This document shows positions 1 to 6,774 of a DNA stretch of 64,000 nucleotides, in pieces; the stretch's first letter is position 1, and each line of letters begins with the position of its first letter. A program made the translations under genes and the position numbers. The stretch is taken from positions 1 through 64,000 of the forward strand of contig NZ_FOQD01000016.1 of NCBI RefSeq assembly GCF_900113665.1. The letters are read 5' to 3'. The notes under the pieces were generated by a model. It was not told the DNA's origin. It saw only the letters and a program-made list of their open reading frames with translations, and made no database searches. The DNA is from Planctomicrobium piriforme. Lineage in GTDB: Bacteria > Planctomycetota > Planctomycetia > Planctomycetales > Planctomycetaceae.

Positions 1-764
1 TTTTGATTCTGCGTTGGGCGGCCGCCGAGACGCGTGGTCCGCCCGACCGGCCGTATGACGGGAGCGCTCGTCCAGGCCCGTGTGGAAGAAGTGAGATCCA
101 TGACGTACCACTTCTCCAGCAGCCGAAGGGTTTGCAGGAAGGTGGGATTGCTGCCATAGACCGAGTCCCCCGCGACCCAGCGAAACGGCACCCCTTCCCG
201 CAACGCCTGTTCAACCATCTCGCCTGCCAGGGCCGGTTTGGTGCGGAACATTACGCTGGCGGGAACGCCGGCTGCTGCACATCGATCACGGTCCTGAGTC
301 CAGCTCTCCGGCAGGAACAAGCGGCGGTCCAGCAAGGTGTGACCATGCCGGCTGCAATAGTTCAGAAACACCCCAATCTGGCAGTTGTCGATGCGGCCCA
401 GGGTCCCTGAATATTGCCGAGCCACACCGACCGATTTTACACCTTTCTTGGGAAACCCGGTCTCGTCGAGGATCATCACCGCGTCGTCGTCGCCGAGCAA
501 TTCTACGACATGCATCCGAAGTTCGGAGAGGACGGCGGCGTCCTTCCAAACGCCCTGGGCTATGAACTTCTGGAGCGTGCGTACGACGCCCCCTTCAGCG
601 GCCTCGGCCATGTTTTCGACATTCCGCCGTTCGCCTCCGGCCAGCAACCCCTGCATGATGGTCATCGCATGCAGTTGGTTTTCATCACGTCCGAACAGTG
701 GCGCATACCGTGAGAGAAACTCACCCAACTCCGGCATGAGTGATCTGATCGCCTTCGCGTCCAT
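1..764 (-). CDS. IS701-family transposase, C-terminus cut by window edge
   Basis: DDE transposase read on the minus strand from ATG at 764; the frame stays open for 254 codons to the window edge. It begins MDAKAIRSLMPELGEF and carries LAGGERRNVENMAEA, LDETGFPKKG (first acidic catalytic residue), RLFLPESWTQD, RTKPALAGEMVEQAL and WVAGDSVYG (second acidic residue). All are hallmarks of the IS701 family, whose members are usually about 400 aa, so roughly the last 150 residues lie outside. No frameshift or stop is visible in the part present. Whether the element is intact cannot be judged from here. Family assignment is firm; the exact IS name is not determined. Confidence 0.88.
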   Translation of the reverse strand, partial: MDAKAIRSLMPELGEFLSRYAPLFGRDENQLHAMTIMQGLLAGGERRNVENMAEAAEGGVVRTLQKFIAQGVWKDAAVLSELRMHVVELLGDDDAVMILDETGFPKKGVKSVGVARQYSGTLGRIDNCQIGVFLNYCSRHGHTLLDRRLFLPESWTQDRDRCAAAGVPASVMFRTKPALAGEMVEQALREGVPFRWVAGDSVYGSNPTFLQTLRLLEKWYVMDLTSSTRAWTSAPVIRPVGRTTRLGGRPTQNQ

Positions 765-875
765 CCTTGGACCTCCCGCCATCCCTCGCGAACTTCCTGA
801 CACGGCTGGCCTTGTACCAAAATCAGGAGTTGACGTAGAAGACCTCTTTCAGAGGCGCTGTAGTACTAGAGCCTG

Positions 876-1091
876 TTATGAACTTCCCGTTACGAGCGGA
901 GCGTATTTCAGGTGTAAAGCGACCATGGCGACCCAGTGCCAGCCGGCGAGGACTTCCGCAAGGCGTTCGTAGTCTCGGGCCAATCGGCGGGAGCGTCCCG
1001 GCCACGCAGACGTTCGCTCGACTACCCAGCGTTTGGGCGACAGCACAAAGCCTTTCTTGAGAAGCTTGAATGGAAGCCTCTCATTCAACAC
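876..1091 (-). pseudogene. IS5-family transposase C-terminal remnant
   Basis: Only about 65 residues of a DDE transposase remain. The stretch GFVLSPKRWVVERT followed by a Trp/Gly/Arg-rich segment and RLARDYERL is the classic C-terminal end of IS5-group transposases (RWVVERTFAWLGRxRRL). The catalytic DDE core is missing, so it cannot be active. The stop codon lies inside a sequence starting GAGCCTGTTATGAACTT at 869-885, which resembles an IS5-type terminal inverted repeat, so one end of the old element seems preserved. The homologous part ends near 1075; the GTG at 1091 is merely the first in-frame start. Confidence 0.75.
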
Positions 1092-1321
1092 CGCCTGTGG
1101 AAGTGTTTGGCGAAGCGGTCATTACAGGCGAGCTAGTGAGCCGCAGTCAAGATGAGCAACCGGAAGGGAGTGCGATCTTGAATGCTAAAAAAAAGCCCTA
1201 CCCTCATGGGCAGGACTCACGAATGCCACGAAAAAGCGATCTTGCTTACTTTCTCCCCGCTGAAGGTCAGTGGACACCGGTGATTGGAGCAAATTGAACC
1301 GAGCGTTTCGAATCAGGTTAC

Positions 1322-2233
1322 CTAATGCAGCTTTGCAGTGGCGCGTGACTCCTCACGCGGTTCCTGCCAAACGCTTTCGACAACAGCGCGAATGAGTTGA
1401 GCGTTGTCTCGATAATTCGACGGCGCTGTCCAGGCCCGGGCTTGGATGAAGTTCTGGCTCGTTTCGGTAAACCGAATCAGGAACATCAGCCGCCCATTTT
1501 CGACGGTAGCGGAAATCTCAACTTCGATATAGGCCGCCGTGGGGACAGATGAAGTGGTTCTGCGGAGCACTTCCACCTGCGTCAGCTCCTTTCCCAGCTC
1601 ACCAAGTAAGGTTTCGACATAGGCGTCTAAGCTCTGAATCGCGACGTCTTCTTTCATTTCGGACCAGGCCCTGAGTCCGATTTCACTGTTGGGACTGACA
1701 ACAGTCAACGCATGCTGTTCAACCGGGAAATCTTTGGCGGCCTCCCAGTCGAGCGGGACATCGACCGTCAGGTGCCCGTCACCAGAACGCAGAGTCTGTC
1801 GGCCGCTCGGCTCACCGCGTAGAAACGCCTGACTTGCTGCGAATTGTGATTCTCGCGACGCCAGAGCCCCTCCCTTTGCCGCATGTTTCGCTGGAATCAG
1901 TAGCGACAGCGAGATCAGAAGGATCGCAGCGGCGAGCAGCGAAAAGTTCAATGTCCGCAACCGCGGGTCGCTATAGACAGGTCGGCCAGAGCGTTTCAGT
2001 CGTCGGGACCACAGCAGGCTGACCAACCAACCCAGCAGTCCGAATGTCAGCGGCAAGCTGCCCAACATCGTGAGGGTTTCTCCCACTGCTGGTGAGGCGA
2101 AGGCAAACATGTCACCCAGCCCCGCCAGGCAGAATCCAATCACCGCAGCGCAGAGAAAGTATTGCCCCCAGGGCCGGGCCGGTCGGACCAAGGGAGAGGG
2201 ATTGCTTGAAGAAGTGAAACTCTCTTCAGTCAT
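1322..2233 (-). CDS. Membrane-anchored protein with C-terminal extracytoplasmic domain, function unknown
   Basis: A 303-residue protein starting MTEESFTSSSNPS. I chose ATG 2233 because GAGG lies just upstream; the longer frame to 2455 adds Arg/Pro-rich sequence without coding character. Two hydrophobic segments (about residues 22-45 and 50-72) and a third (about 95-115) suggest a membrane domain. A soluble C-terminal half of about 180 residues follows, with patterns such as LTVDVPLDWEAAKD and FTETSQNFIQARAWT. That half looks like the PsbP/lipoprotein-type alpha-beta domains that end in a long helix, but I cannot assign a family. It is divergent from the XRE gene at 2390. Confidence 0.6.
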   Translation of the reverse strand: MTEESFTSSSNPSPLVRPARPWGQYFLCAAVIGFCLAGLGDMFAFASPAVGETLTMLGSLPLTFGLLGWLVSLLWSRRLKRSGRPVYSDPRLRTLNFSLLAAAILLISLSLLIPAKHAAKGGALASRESQFAASQAFLRGEPSGRQTLRSGDGHLTVDVPLDWEAAKDFPVEQHALTVVSPNSEIGLRAWSEMKEDVAIQSLDAYVETLLGELGKELTQVEVLRRTTSSVPTAAYIEVEISATVENGRLMFLIRFTETSQNFIQARAWTAPSNYRDNAQLIRAVVESVWQEPREESRATAKLH

Positions 2234-2389
2234 ACAGAACCTCATCAAAAAGGGGGGTGGTTTTGAAAAACGTGGGCCGCGGCAGCGCCGAGCGGCAGCA
2301 GGAAAAAACCGGTCAGACCCGACCGCGACCCGCTTAAGGATACTCATAGTCCGTGGTACGATCCGTCGCGTCAACGGTTCAATGCCCGC

Positions 2390-2611
2390 ATGGGCAAACG
2401 TGCAGACATCCTGCTGCGGTTCGGCGAGCGCGTCAGAGCGCTGCGCAAGGAACAAGGCTATTCGCAGGAGGGCTTTGCCTCCGCCTGCGGACTGGACCGC
2501 ACATACATGGGCGGAATCGAACGGGGAGAACGAAATCTGGCCCTTCGAAACATTGAGCTGATCGCCGATACACTCGGGATCTCGCTGGCCGAGTTGATGC
2601 AGGAGCTGTAA
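2390..2611 (+). CDS. XRE-family HTH transcriptional regulator (controller-protein type)
   Basis: A 73-residue protein that is almost entirely one helix-turn-helix domain: LRKEQGYSQEGFASACGLD, then RTYMGGIERGERN, then IELIADTLGISLAELM. This matches Cro/C1-type XRE domains and is closest in style to the small controller proteins found with restriction-modification or mobile modules. It ends 4 nt before the convergent stop of the last gene of the ubiquitin-like cluster (2615) and diverges from the membrane protein at 2233, so it may regulate either. No effector domain is present. DNA binding is firmly predicted; targets are inference. Confidence 0.85.
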   Translation: MGKRADILLRFGERVRALRKEQGYSQEGFASACGLDRTYMGGIERGERNLALRNIELIADTLGISLAELMQEL

Positions 2612-2614
2612 ACG

Positions 2615-2908
2615 TCAGCCCCTTTCTGGAAAGAGCAGTAAGGCGATTCGGGGTTTCATTGCAGGAATTTCCTCAGGAGTGCGAAAAAGCACTCCATTTT
2701 CGATCGTTGTCCAGCCTTCGTCGGTCACTGCGTAGCGCAACTGGCATCTCTGCAGGAGCTCTCGCAGTTCCGTCACATCGGAGTCTTGAATCTTCAGGTT
2801 GGGATCTTCCAGATAGTGCCGCATGATCGGGCTTCCATGGGGCCGAAACTCCTCGTCGAAGAACAGGACGGCAGCTCGGAGCAACGGGATGTGCTTCTGT
2901 TCAAACAT
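2615..2908 (-). CDS. Conserved small protein, last gene of the ubiquitin-like cluster
   Basis: A 97-residue soluble protein beginning MFEQKHIPLLRAAVLFFDEEF. ATG 2908 is preceded by GAAAGGAGG at ideal spacing, which decides against the longer in-frame start at 2977. It contains no cysteine pair or enzyme motif that I recognise; the N-terminal half is helical and includes LRELLQRCQLRYAV. It follows the E1 gene in the same direction but is separated by a strong hairpin-T7 terminator (2922-2962) that ends directly at its ribosome binding site. Its position suggests an accessory role, possibly as substrate, adaptor or regulator; no function is claimed. Confidence 0.7.
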   Translation of the reverse strand: MFEQKHIPLLRAAVLFFDEEFRPHGSPIMRHYLEDPNLKIQDSDVTELRELLQRCQLRYAVTDEGWTTIENGVLFRTPEEIPAMKPRIALLLFPERG

Positions 2909-2921
2909 GACACCTCCTTTC

Positions 2922-2962
2922 AAAAAAACGCAGACCGGCCTGTTTGCTGAGACCGGTCTGCG
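2922..2962 (-). terminator. Intrinsic terminator after the E1 gene
   Basis: Perfect 10-bp arms (2929-2938 and 2953-2962, CGCAGACCGG on the plus strand) with a 14-nt loop are followed, in minus-strand reading, by seven T (2922-2928). It lies 11 nt after the E1 stop codon. GAAAGGAGG of the next gene starts right after the T-run, so this may act as an attenuator between E1 and the 97-aa gene. Confidence 0.85.
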
Positions 2963-2973
2963 GAGATGAACTG

Positions 2974-3618
2974 TCACACTATAGTCAACTCGCTTCCTAG
3001 CAGGTTCAGCGACAGATCGGGATCAACCGGAAGCTGCCGCAGCCAACGGGTGAACTGATGCAGCATCAGTCCGGCCGCAACCGCGGCGCAGTAGATTGTA
3101 CTGCGGTTGGTGCAGGCGCCAGTCTGAGCCTCCTGCTGCGCGAACAGCGTGGTGGCATAGTGGGTGCGGCTGACCGCGTCCGCTGCGGTCAGCACCCGCA
3201 TCACCTCACCCAGCATCCGGCCGTCGCACCAGAACTCAGCCCGATGCTGCACCGACCGCCAGATCGCTGTCCGAGCCGTAATCGAGTCGACGCAGCAGAA
3301 CACCGCGTTACCGACGGGGTGCCGCGCCCGAAATCGGTCCTGAATCGGCTCAATGTCGAGCAGCGGGTCGATCCGCCGCAGAAGTGCTGAAGTGGCGTCG
3401 ACCTTGGCATGGCCGACGTCTTCCTCGAAATACCCTTGGGTGGTGATGTTGGTCGGTTCGACGGTATCAAAGTCCACCAACTTCAGGTGTTTGACCCCGA
3501 CTGCCGCCAATTGAATCGCCACCTGCCGGCCGATGGCGCCGACACCGATCACCGTCGCCGCGAGCGTGTCCAGTCGCTCCCGCGGCACCAGATCCTGTTG
3601 CCTCTGAAACCGGTTCAT
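2974..3618 (-). CDS. ThiF/E1-like adenylating enzyme of a ubiquitin-like system
   Basis: A 214-residue E1-superfamily Rossmann protein. It has the nucleotide loop VIGVGAIGRQ (GxGxxG, residues 25-30), the acidic VDFDTVEPTN motif (about 48-57) that binds ribose/ATP, CCVDS (about 108-112) and a late GACTNRSTIYCA segment whose Cys169 is a candidate catalytic cysteine. In this superfamily the enzyme adenylates the C-terminus of a ubiquitin-fold protein and may pass it on as a thioester. It is much shorter than eukaryotic E1s and has no visible UFD domain. ATG 3618 is chosen because it overlaps the JAB stop as ATGA, with AGGAG upstream; this implies translational coupling. Acts with the Ubl at 5555 and the E2-like protein at 4270 (inferred). 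Confidence 0.9.
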   Translation of the reverse strand: MNRFQRQQDLVPRERLDTLAATVIGVGAIGRQVAIQLAAVGVKHLKLVDFDTVEPTNITTQGYFEEDVGHAKVDATSALLRRIDPLLDIEPIQDRFRARHPVGNAVFCCVDSITARTAIWRSVQHRAEFWCDGRMLGEVMRVLTAADAVSRTHYATTLFAQQEAQTGACTNRSTIYCAAVAAGLMLHQFTRWLRQLPVDPDLSLNLLGSELTIV

Positions 3619-4400
3619 GGCAGCTCTCCTGAGTGTTGTGCATCGAGTGTCGAGCGCGGAGTGCACCGGTCCTGCCAGTTGGTCCCAGAAGCATTTCCAG
3701 TCTCGCGAACTGGCTGATGCGGAGCTCCAAACTCCTCCAGCACCTGCATCCGGTCCTGATCGTTCCACTCGGCCAAGGAGGTCGGTTCATCGAACCCCCA
3801 GTCCTGGGCGTGGCTCAAGTGGTGCTCTTCGATCAAGACGTTGTCCTGGTACTCGTACTCCCATTCCTGGAACTCTGTCCCCTGGAACGGCTGGGAGTAG
3901 TCGATCTCAACCTGCATCGGCAGCAGGACGTTGCCCTGCCGCCAGCGGAGTTCCGCGTAGACGCTGTCGTTCCGGGCCAGGATGCACATCACTGCCCAAT
4001 CGCAGCGGCCGAAGCATCTCTCAAACGTCTCGACGTCCACCGCACTCGGAAGTGCAGAGGAGCCGGGGTGGGTGTGAATCCAGATCCGTCCGAACTCCTG
4101 GGGCTGTCGGCCGGCATCCGAGTGGGACTCAAAAAAGTCCGCCACCGCGGCGTCATCGAACTTGACCGTCACTTCGGTACAGCGCTGGGACACCAGTTCG
4201 ATGTCCTGCACGCAGAGCAGTTGTTCGGGATCACTGATCCCGAATGCTCCGACTTCACTGGGACCGAGGTCACGCAGGTAACGCAGCTTCGACCAGGCAG
4301 TCGGAGAGAACTTTAAGGTCGGCTTCCGGAACTTCTTCTGCCGGGGTCGGCGGAGTTGTCTTCGCAGGAGAGGTTTCAGTTTCGAGGTCATCTTCGTCAT
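3615..4400 (-). CDS. JAB/JAMM-family metalloprotease (Mov34/MPN) of the ubiquitin-like system
   Basis: A 261-residue protein with a complete JAMM zinc site: Glu49 (SEVGAF), His109 and His111 (IWIHTHPGSS), Ser119 and Asp122 (SAVD). This is the E...HxHx7SxxD signature of JAB peptidases, which cleave peptide or isopeptide bonds after ubiquitin-fold proteins. The N-terminal 26 residues are Arg/Lys-rich; the C-terminal 100 residues are acidic and aromatic, without a recognised domain. The reading frame overlaps the E2-like gene by about 130 nt. The JAB fold itself begins near residue 27, so at least 45 nt of overlap is real. Probably matures the Ubl or removes it from targets; the former would fit its C-terminal tail. 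Confidence 0.9.
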   Translation of the reverse strand: MTKMTSKLKPLLRRQLRRPRQKKFRKPTLKFSPTAWSKLRYLRDLGPSEVGAFGISDPEQLLCVQDIELVSQRCTEVTVKFDDAAVADFFESHSDAGRQPQEFGRIWIHTHPGSSALPSAVDVETFERCFGRCDWAVMCILARNDSVYAELRWRQGNVLLPMQVEIDYSQPFQGTEFQEWEYEYQDNVLIEEHHLSHAQDWGFDEPTSLAEWNDQDRMQVLEEFGAPHQPVRETGNASGTNWQDRCTPRSTLDAQHSGELP

Positions 4401-5349
4401 TATCAGATTCCAGTTGGGTTTCTTGGCAGTTGGGACAGAGTCCCGTATTCAGGCATTGGCTGCAGAACGTCTCCTGGCAGCCTTCACATGGTTCGAGGCA
4501 ACGGGAGCAGTGCGGCTCTTCACAGCCGGTGCAGCGCACCTCGCAGTCGTGGCACAGGGAATGACCACAGTCACCGCAGCTGTAAACGCACTCTTGGCAG
4601 AGGCTGATCCGGCAGTCCTGACAGCGGTTGGTTTCCTCATCGGGAACTGTGTTGCCGCACCCTTCGCACAAAATTCCCTCCCAGTCATCGAGATCGACAT
4701 AGGGGCTGCCGGAGTTGTAGGTCTGCAGCACGTTCGAGATCACCAGAAAGAATTCGCAGAGCCGGCCCTCTTTCAGACGTCGCCGGAGTACCTCTTCGGC
4801 ATTCCCTTCACAAAGGGTCTCGGATTGAACGTGGGGATGAGTGACGTGGCTGTTGCTGACGGCAGAATGCGGTTCCAGCGCCACCACCTTGTAAGGCGAG
4901 GAATTGGCCAGTGACGACCAGTCGAGCTCAATCTCGAACGGACCGAGGTCAGTCCCATTCAATTCGATCCGGTCGGTCGTCACCGACAGGATCTGCTCCT
5001 GAAGGTCAAATCGAACCGCTGGGAACTCATCAGACAGGGAAATCAGCTCTTCGGAGATCTCCCCAAAGCTGGGTGGAGAAGGATCGACAGGGATCGCATT
5101 CGTGTTCTGCGCTGCGCAATTGAGTTGGATGGCGACTCGGCTGAGCAGACGTTGATAGGCCGCCGCCGCTTGTTGGCCTACGATTGTGAGGTTGTGCTGG
5201 CGGCAGAGTTGGAGTCTGTGCCAGGCACGTTGCAACGCCATCAGGTCGTCCGGTGGTGGTTTCAAGACAAGTTCCCGCCTGTGGATGGCGGCGTAACGAT
5301 CAGTAATCTGCTGGGCCGCCCGCAGCAGCGTCCGGTCCGGTCGGGGCAT
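4270..5349 (-). CDS. E2-like (UBC-fold) protein fused to a Cys-ladder zinc domain
   Basis: A 359-residue protein; ATG 5349 has GGAG at proper spacing. Residues 1-90 are helical. Residues 110-225 resemble an E2/UBC fold: HPHVQSETLCEGNA matches the HPNV...G.xCL segment of E2 enzymes, making Cys180 the candidate thioester cysteine. It is followed by LCEFFLVISNVLQTYNSGSPY and a Trp, like the helix and SP motif after the E2 active site. Residues 228-308 carry ten CxxC pairs (20 Cys in 81 residues), mostly spaced alternately by 4 and 3 residues, giving a 15-residue period. That is a multi-zinc ladder, possibly RING- or treble-clef-derived and E3-like. An acidic Thr/Pro tail ends the protein. E2 identity rests on motif pattern and operon context. 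Confidence 0.72.
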   Translation of the reverse strand: MPRPDRTLLRAAQQITDRYAAIHRRELVLKPPPDDLMALQRAWHRLQLCRQHNLTIVGQQAAAAYQRLLSRVAIQLNCAAQNTNAIPVDPSPPSFGEISEELISLSDEFPAVRFDLQEQILSVTTDRIELNGTDLGPFEIELDWSSLANSSPYKVVALEPHSAVSNSHVTHPHVQSETLCEGNAEEVLRRRLKEGRLCEFFLVISNVLQTYNSGSPYVDLDDWEGILCEGCGNTVPDEETNRCQDCRISLCQECVYSCGDCGHSLCHDCEVRCTGCEEPHCSRCLEPCEGCQETFCSQCLNTGLCPNCQETQLESDNDEDDLETETSPAKTTPPTPAEEVPEADLKVLSDCLVEAALPA

Positions 5350-5554
5350 GGGTCGCTCCAGTGGGTTGAGGGAGGGGTCAGGAATCAGGGGCCAGAGGTC
5401 AGGGAGGACTTGGACTGCGGAGCAGTCCAAGAGTGCCATGGCTCAGAACGAAAAAGGGGCCGCCGGTCACGCAACCGGCGGCCCCGAGAGGGGACAGACG
5501 TCATCCAACGGACATCGAGCAGGCCTCCCGGAGGGTGGCCTGCGACCCAAGCGA

Positions 5555-5797
5555 TCACGCACCCTGAACCACGGGCTGGACAGCCCCCTCGATTTTGGTG
5601 GGGGTGAGGGAGACTCGATCGCCTTCCTGGAGGATGTAGTCGGAGGGAGCGGGTTGGCGGTTGACGCGGATGAGGTAGTCGGCGGCGCGGCCGTGGGGGA
5701 CGCGCTGGGTGAAGAGTTGGGCGAGGGTGGTTTCGGGAGGGACGTCGATGTGATCGGCGAATCCGCCGCCGTCGTTGTTCAGGAATAGGATCTTCAT
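5555..5797 (-). CDS. Ubiquitin-like beta-grasp protein (MoaD/ThiS/TGS-like)
   Basis: An 80-residue protein starting MKILFLNNDGGGFADHIDVP. The strand-loop-strand start, the TTLAQLF helix, YLIRVNRQPA and the near-terminal LQEGDRVSLTPTKIEGA are the profile of a beta-grasp/MoaD-like fold, where the conserved end is normally the conjugated or sulfurylated glycine. Here no Gly-Gly is present: a single Gly71-Ala72 is followed by eight more residues (VQPVVQGA). The tail could be removed by the adjacent JAB protease before activation by the E1. ATG 5797 is preceded by a weak AAGG; the longer frame to 5884 is Pro-rich and unconvincing. Small proteins of this type sit in other ThiF/JAB clusters. Confidence 0.82.
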   Translation of the reverse strand: MKILFLNNDGGGFADHIDVPPETTLAQLFTQRVPHGRAADYLIRVNRQPAPSDYILQEGDRVSLTPTKIEGAVQPVVQGA

Positions 5798-5928
5798 CGG
5801 GTGCCTTTTTGGTGGAGAAAGAGGGGTCAGGAGCCGGAGGTCAGGGGCCGGGGGGGATGCGGGGTGGATAATCCACAGGATCATGCTGACCCCTGAATCC
5901 TGGCCCCTGACCCCTTCGCTACCGCCAG

Positions 5929-6096
5929 TCAGCGTCGGCGACTGGGGCGAATGCCGCCGGAGAGAGTGGCGGCGAACGTGAACAGAATCAGTCCGACCCA
6001 GAAGATGGTCCAGGACTGGGAAAACAGACCGGCGAGGCCGGCGAGAATCAGGCAGCCGTTGAAGGCGGCGGCGTTCAGCTTGTGTCGAGCGGACAT
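5929..6096 (-). CDS. Small two-helix membrane protein in the ubiquitin-like cluster
   Basis: A 55-residue open frame beginning MSARHKLNAAAFNG and ending GIRPSRRR. Two closely spaced hydrophobic segments (about residues 12-27 and 30-46, the second as FWVGLILFTFAATL) predict a membrane hairpin with basic ends. It sits between the 64-aa gene and the Ubl gene, same strand, with 12 nt to its upstream neighbour. No Shine-Dalgarno is obvious before ATG 6096, so it may depend on upstream translation. The clean coding character, the flanking genes and the basic stop-transfer ends support a real gene. Role unknown; it could tether the conjugation machinery to the membrane. Confidence 0.65.
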   Translation of the reverse strand: MSARHKLNAAAFNGCLILAGLAGLFSQSWTIFWVGLILFTFAATLSGGIRPSRRR

Positions 6097-6108
6097 AATG
6101 AGGTTGGG

Positions 6109-6303
6109 TTAACGGAGCACTGTCTGTCGCTGGGTGCGGCGCAGGGCCGCAGTGGAGCGAGGAGTTGTGTGCGGAGACCGAGGCCGCGCTGGCTCACGAT
6201 CAAACGGTTCGGGCCAGAGCGGGACGAACCCCAGCTCGGAGATCAGGGAGACGGTTTCGCCGGTGGCACGAGCCACGGCACGGTTCAGATCGCGTTGACG
6301 CAT
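6109..6303 (-). CDS. Conserved 64-aa protein, first gene of the ubiquitin-like operon
   Basis: A 64-residue protein starting MRQRDLNRAVARATGETV, followed by SLISELGFVPLWPEPFDREP; the rest is basic and low in complexity. ATG 6303 is preceded by GAAAGGA at 6312-6318. The N-terminal RDLNRAVARATGE segment looks like a compact helical DNA- or protein-binding motif, and the FVPL.P motif looks conserved in style. It heads the run of genes leading to the Ubl, E2, JAB and E1 and lies just after a hairpin-T6 structure. I do not recognise an enzymatic activity. Confidence 0.6.
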   Translation of the reverse strand: MRQRDLNRAVARATGETVSLISELGFVPLWPEPFDREPARPRSPHTTPRSTAALRRTQRQTVLR

Positions 6304-6335
6304 GAGAGCAGTCCTTTCAGAGTTGAGGGCGCATG

Positions 6336-6357
6336 AAAAAACTCCCTATGAGGGAGT
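6336..6357 (-). terminator. Hairpin-T6 terminator or attenuator before the 64-aa gene
   Basis: Plus-strand arms 6341-6347 (ACTCCCT) and 6351-6357 (AGGGAGT) with a 3-nt loop; on the minus strand the second arm is followed by six T (6336-6341). It sits about 100 nt after the stop at 6460 and about 33 nt before ATG 6303, so it either ends the upstream gene or attenuates the conjugation operon. Confidence 0.7.
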
Positions 6358-6459
6358 CGTCGACCGAGAAACTTGTCAAACGGAGTCTTGCATCGTCAGT
6401 CACGCTGTGAGGGGCTTCGAGAGTCCGGCCGACGACCACCCACTGTCTACTTCGGAAAA

Positions 6460-6774
6460 TCAATAATCTTCGGGGAGCAGGACGGTCGTTACCGACCGGT
6501 CGGCTTCGGTGATGATCCAAAACTTGACGCCGGAATCCGTGTGGTAGACAGAGAACATACGATCTCCATCGAGCAGGGCCTGGTCGTTGGCAGCGGCGTC
6601 GCCGTGGCTGCAGTTGCCCCAGTCGCCGTTTAGGTGACGTCCGAGAGCGGTGTTGATCTCGTGCTGCGAGAGGGTGTTAAGTGCGCTGGGGGTCACGACG
6701 GTTTGGCCAGAGGGAAACTTGGGTGGGCTGCCAACTGACAAAAGTGATGACGTGAAAGAAGAAGGTCGAGTCAT
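6460..6774 (-). CDS. Small mobile-element-associated protein (plasmid-related type)
   Basis: A 104-residue protein. Its C-terminal half, HLNGDWGNCSHGDAAANDQA through MFSVYHTDSG to WIITEADRSVTTVLLPEDY, is typical of a small family often seen on plasmids and integrative elements (pattern RHxxGDWG...N..AL..G.RxxS.Y...G.K.WIITEADRS.TT.LLP). The family has been annotated loosely, sometimes as a restriction-modification subunit without proof. The N-terminal 30 residues are Ser/Thr/Pro-rich and variable. ATG 6774 has GAAAGGA upstream (6783-6789). It is separated from the ubiquitin-like operon by a hairpin-T6, so it may be an independent cargo gene. Confidence 0.75.
   Translation of the reverse strand: MTRPSSFTSSLLSVGSPPKFPSGQTVVTPSALNTLSQHEINTALGRHLNGDWGNCSHGDAAANDQALLDGDRMFSVYHTDSGVKFWIITEADRSVTTVLLPEDY

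Noticed and set aside
1187..1217. Possible minus-strand terminator GCCC...GGGC plus T8
   Set aside because: The stem is only four to five base pairs and no gene ends upstream on that strand.
4336..4578. Canonical RING finger
   Set aside because: The Cys/His spacing does not match C3HC4 or C4C4 cross-brace patterns; ten regular CxxC pairs point to a ladder instead. RING ancestry remains possible but is not claimed.
2615..6303. PRTRC-type (ParB-related, ThiF-related) cassette
   Set aside because: No ParB, StbA-like or PRTRC-specific proteins are present; the Ubl sequence and the E2-like protein do not fit that cassette.
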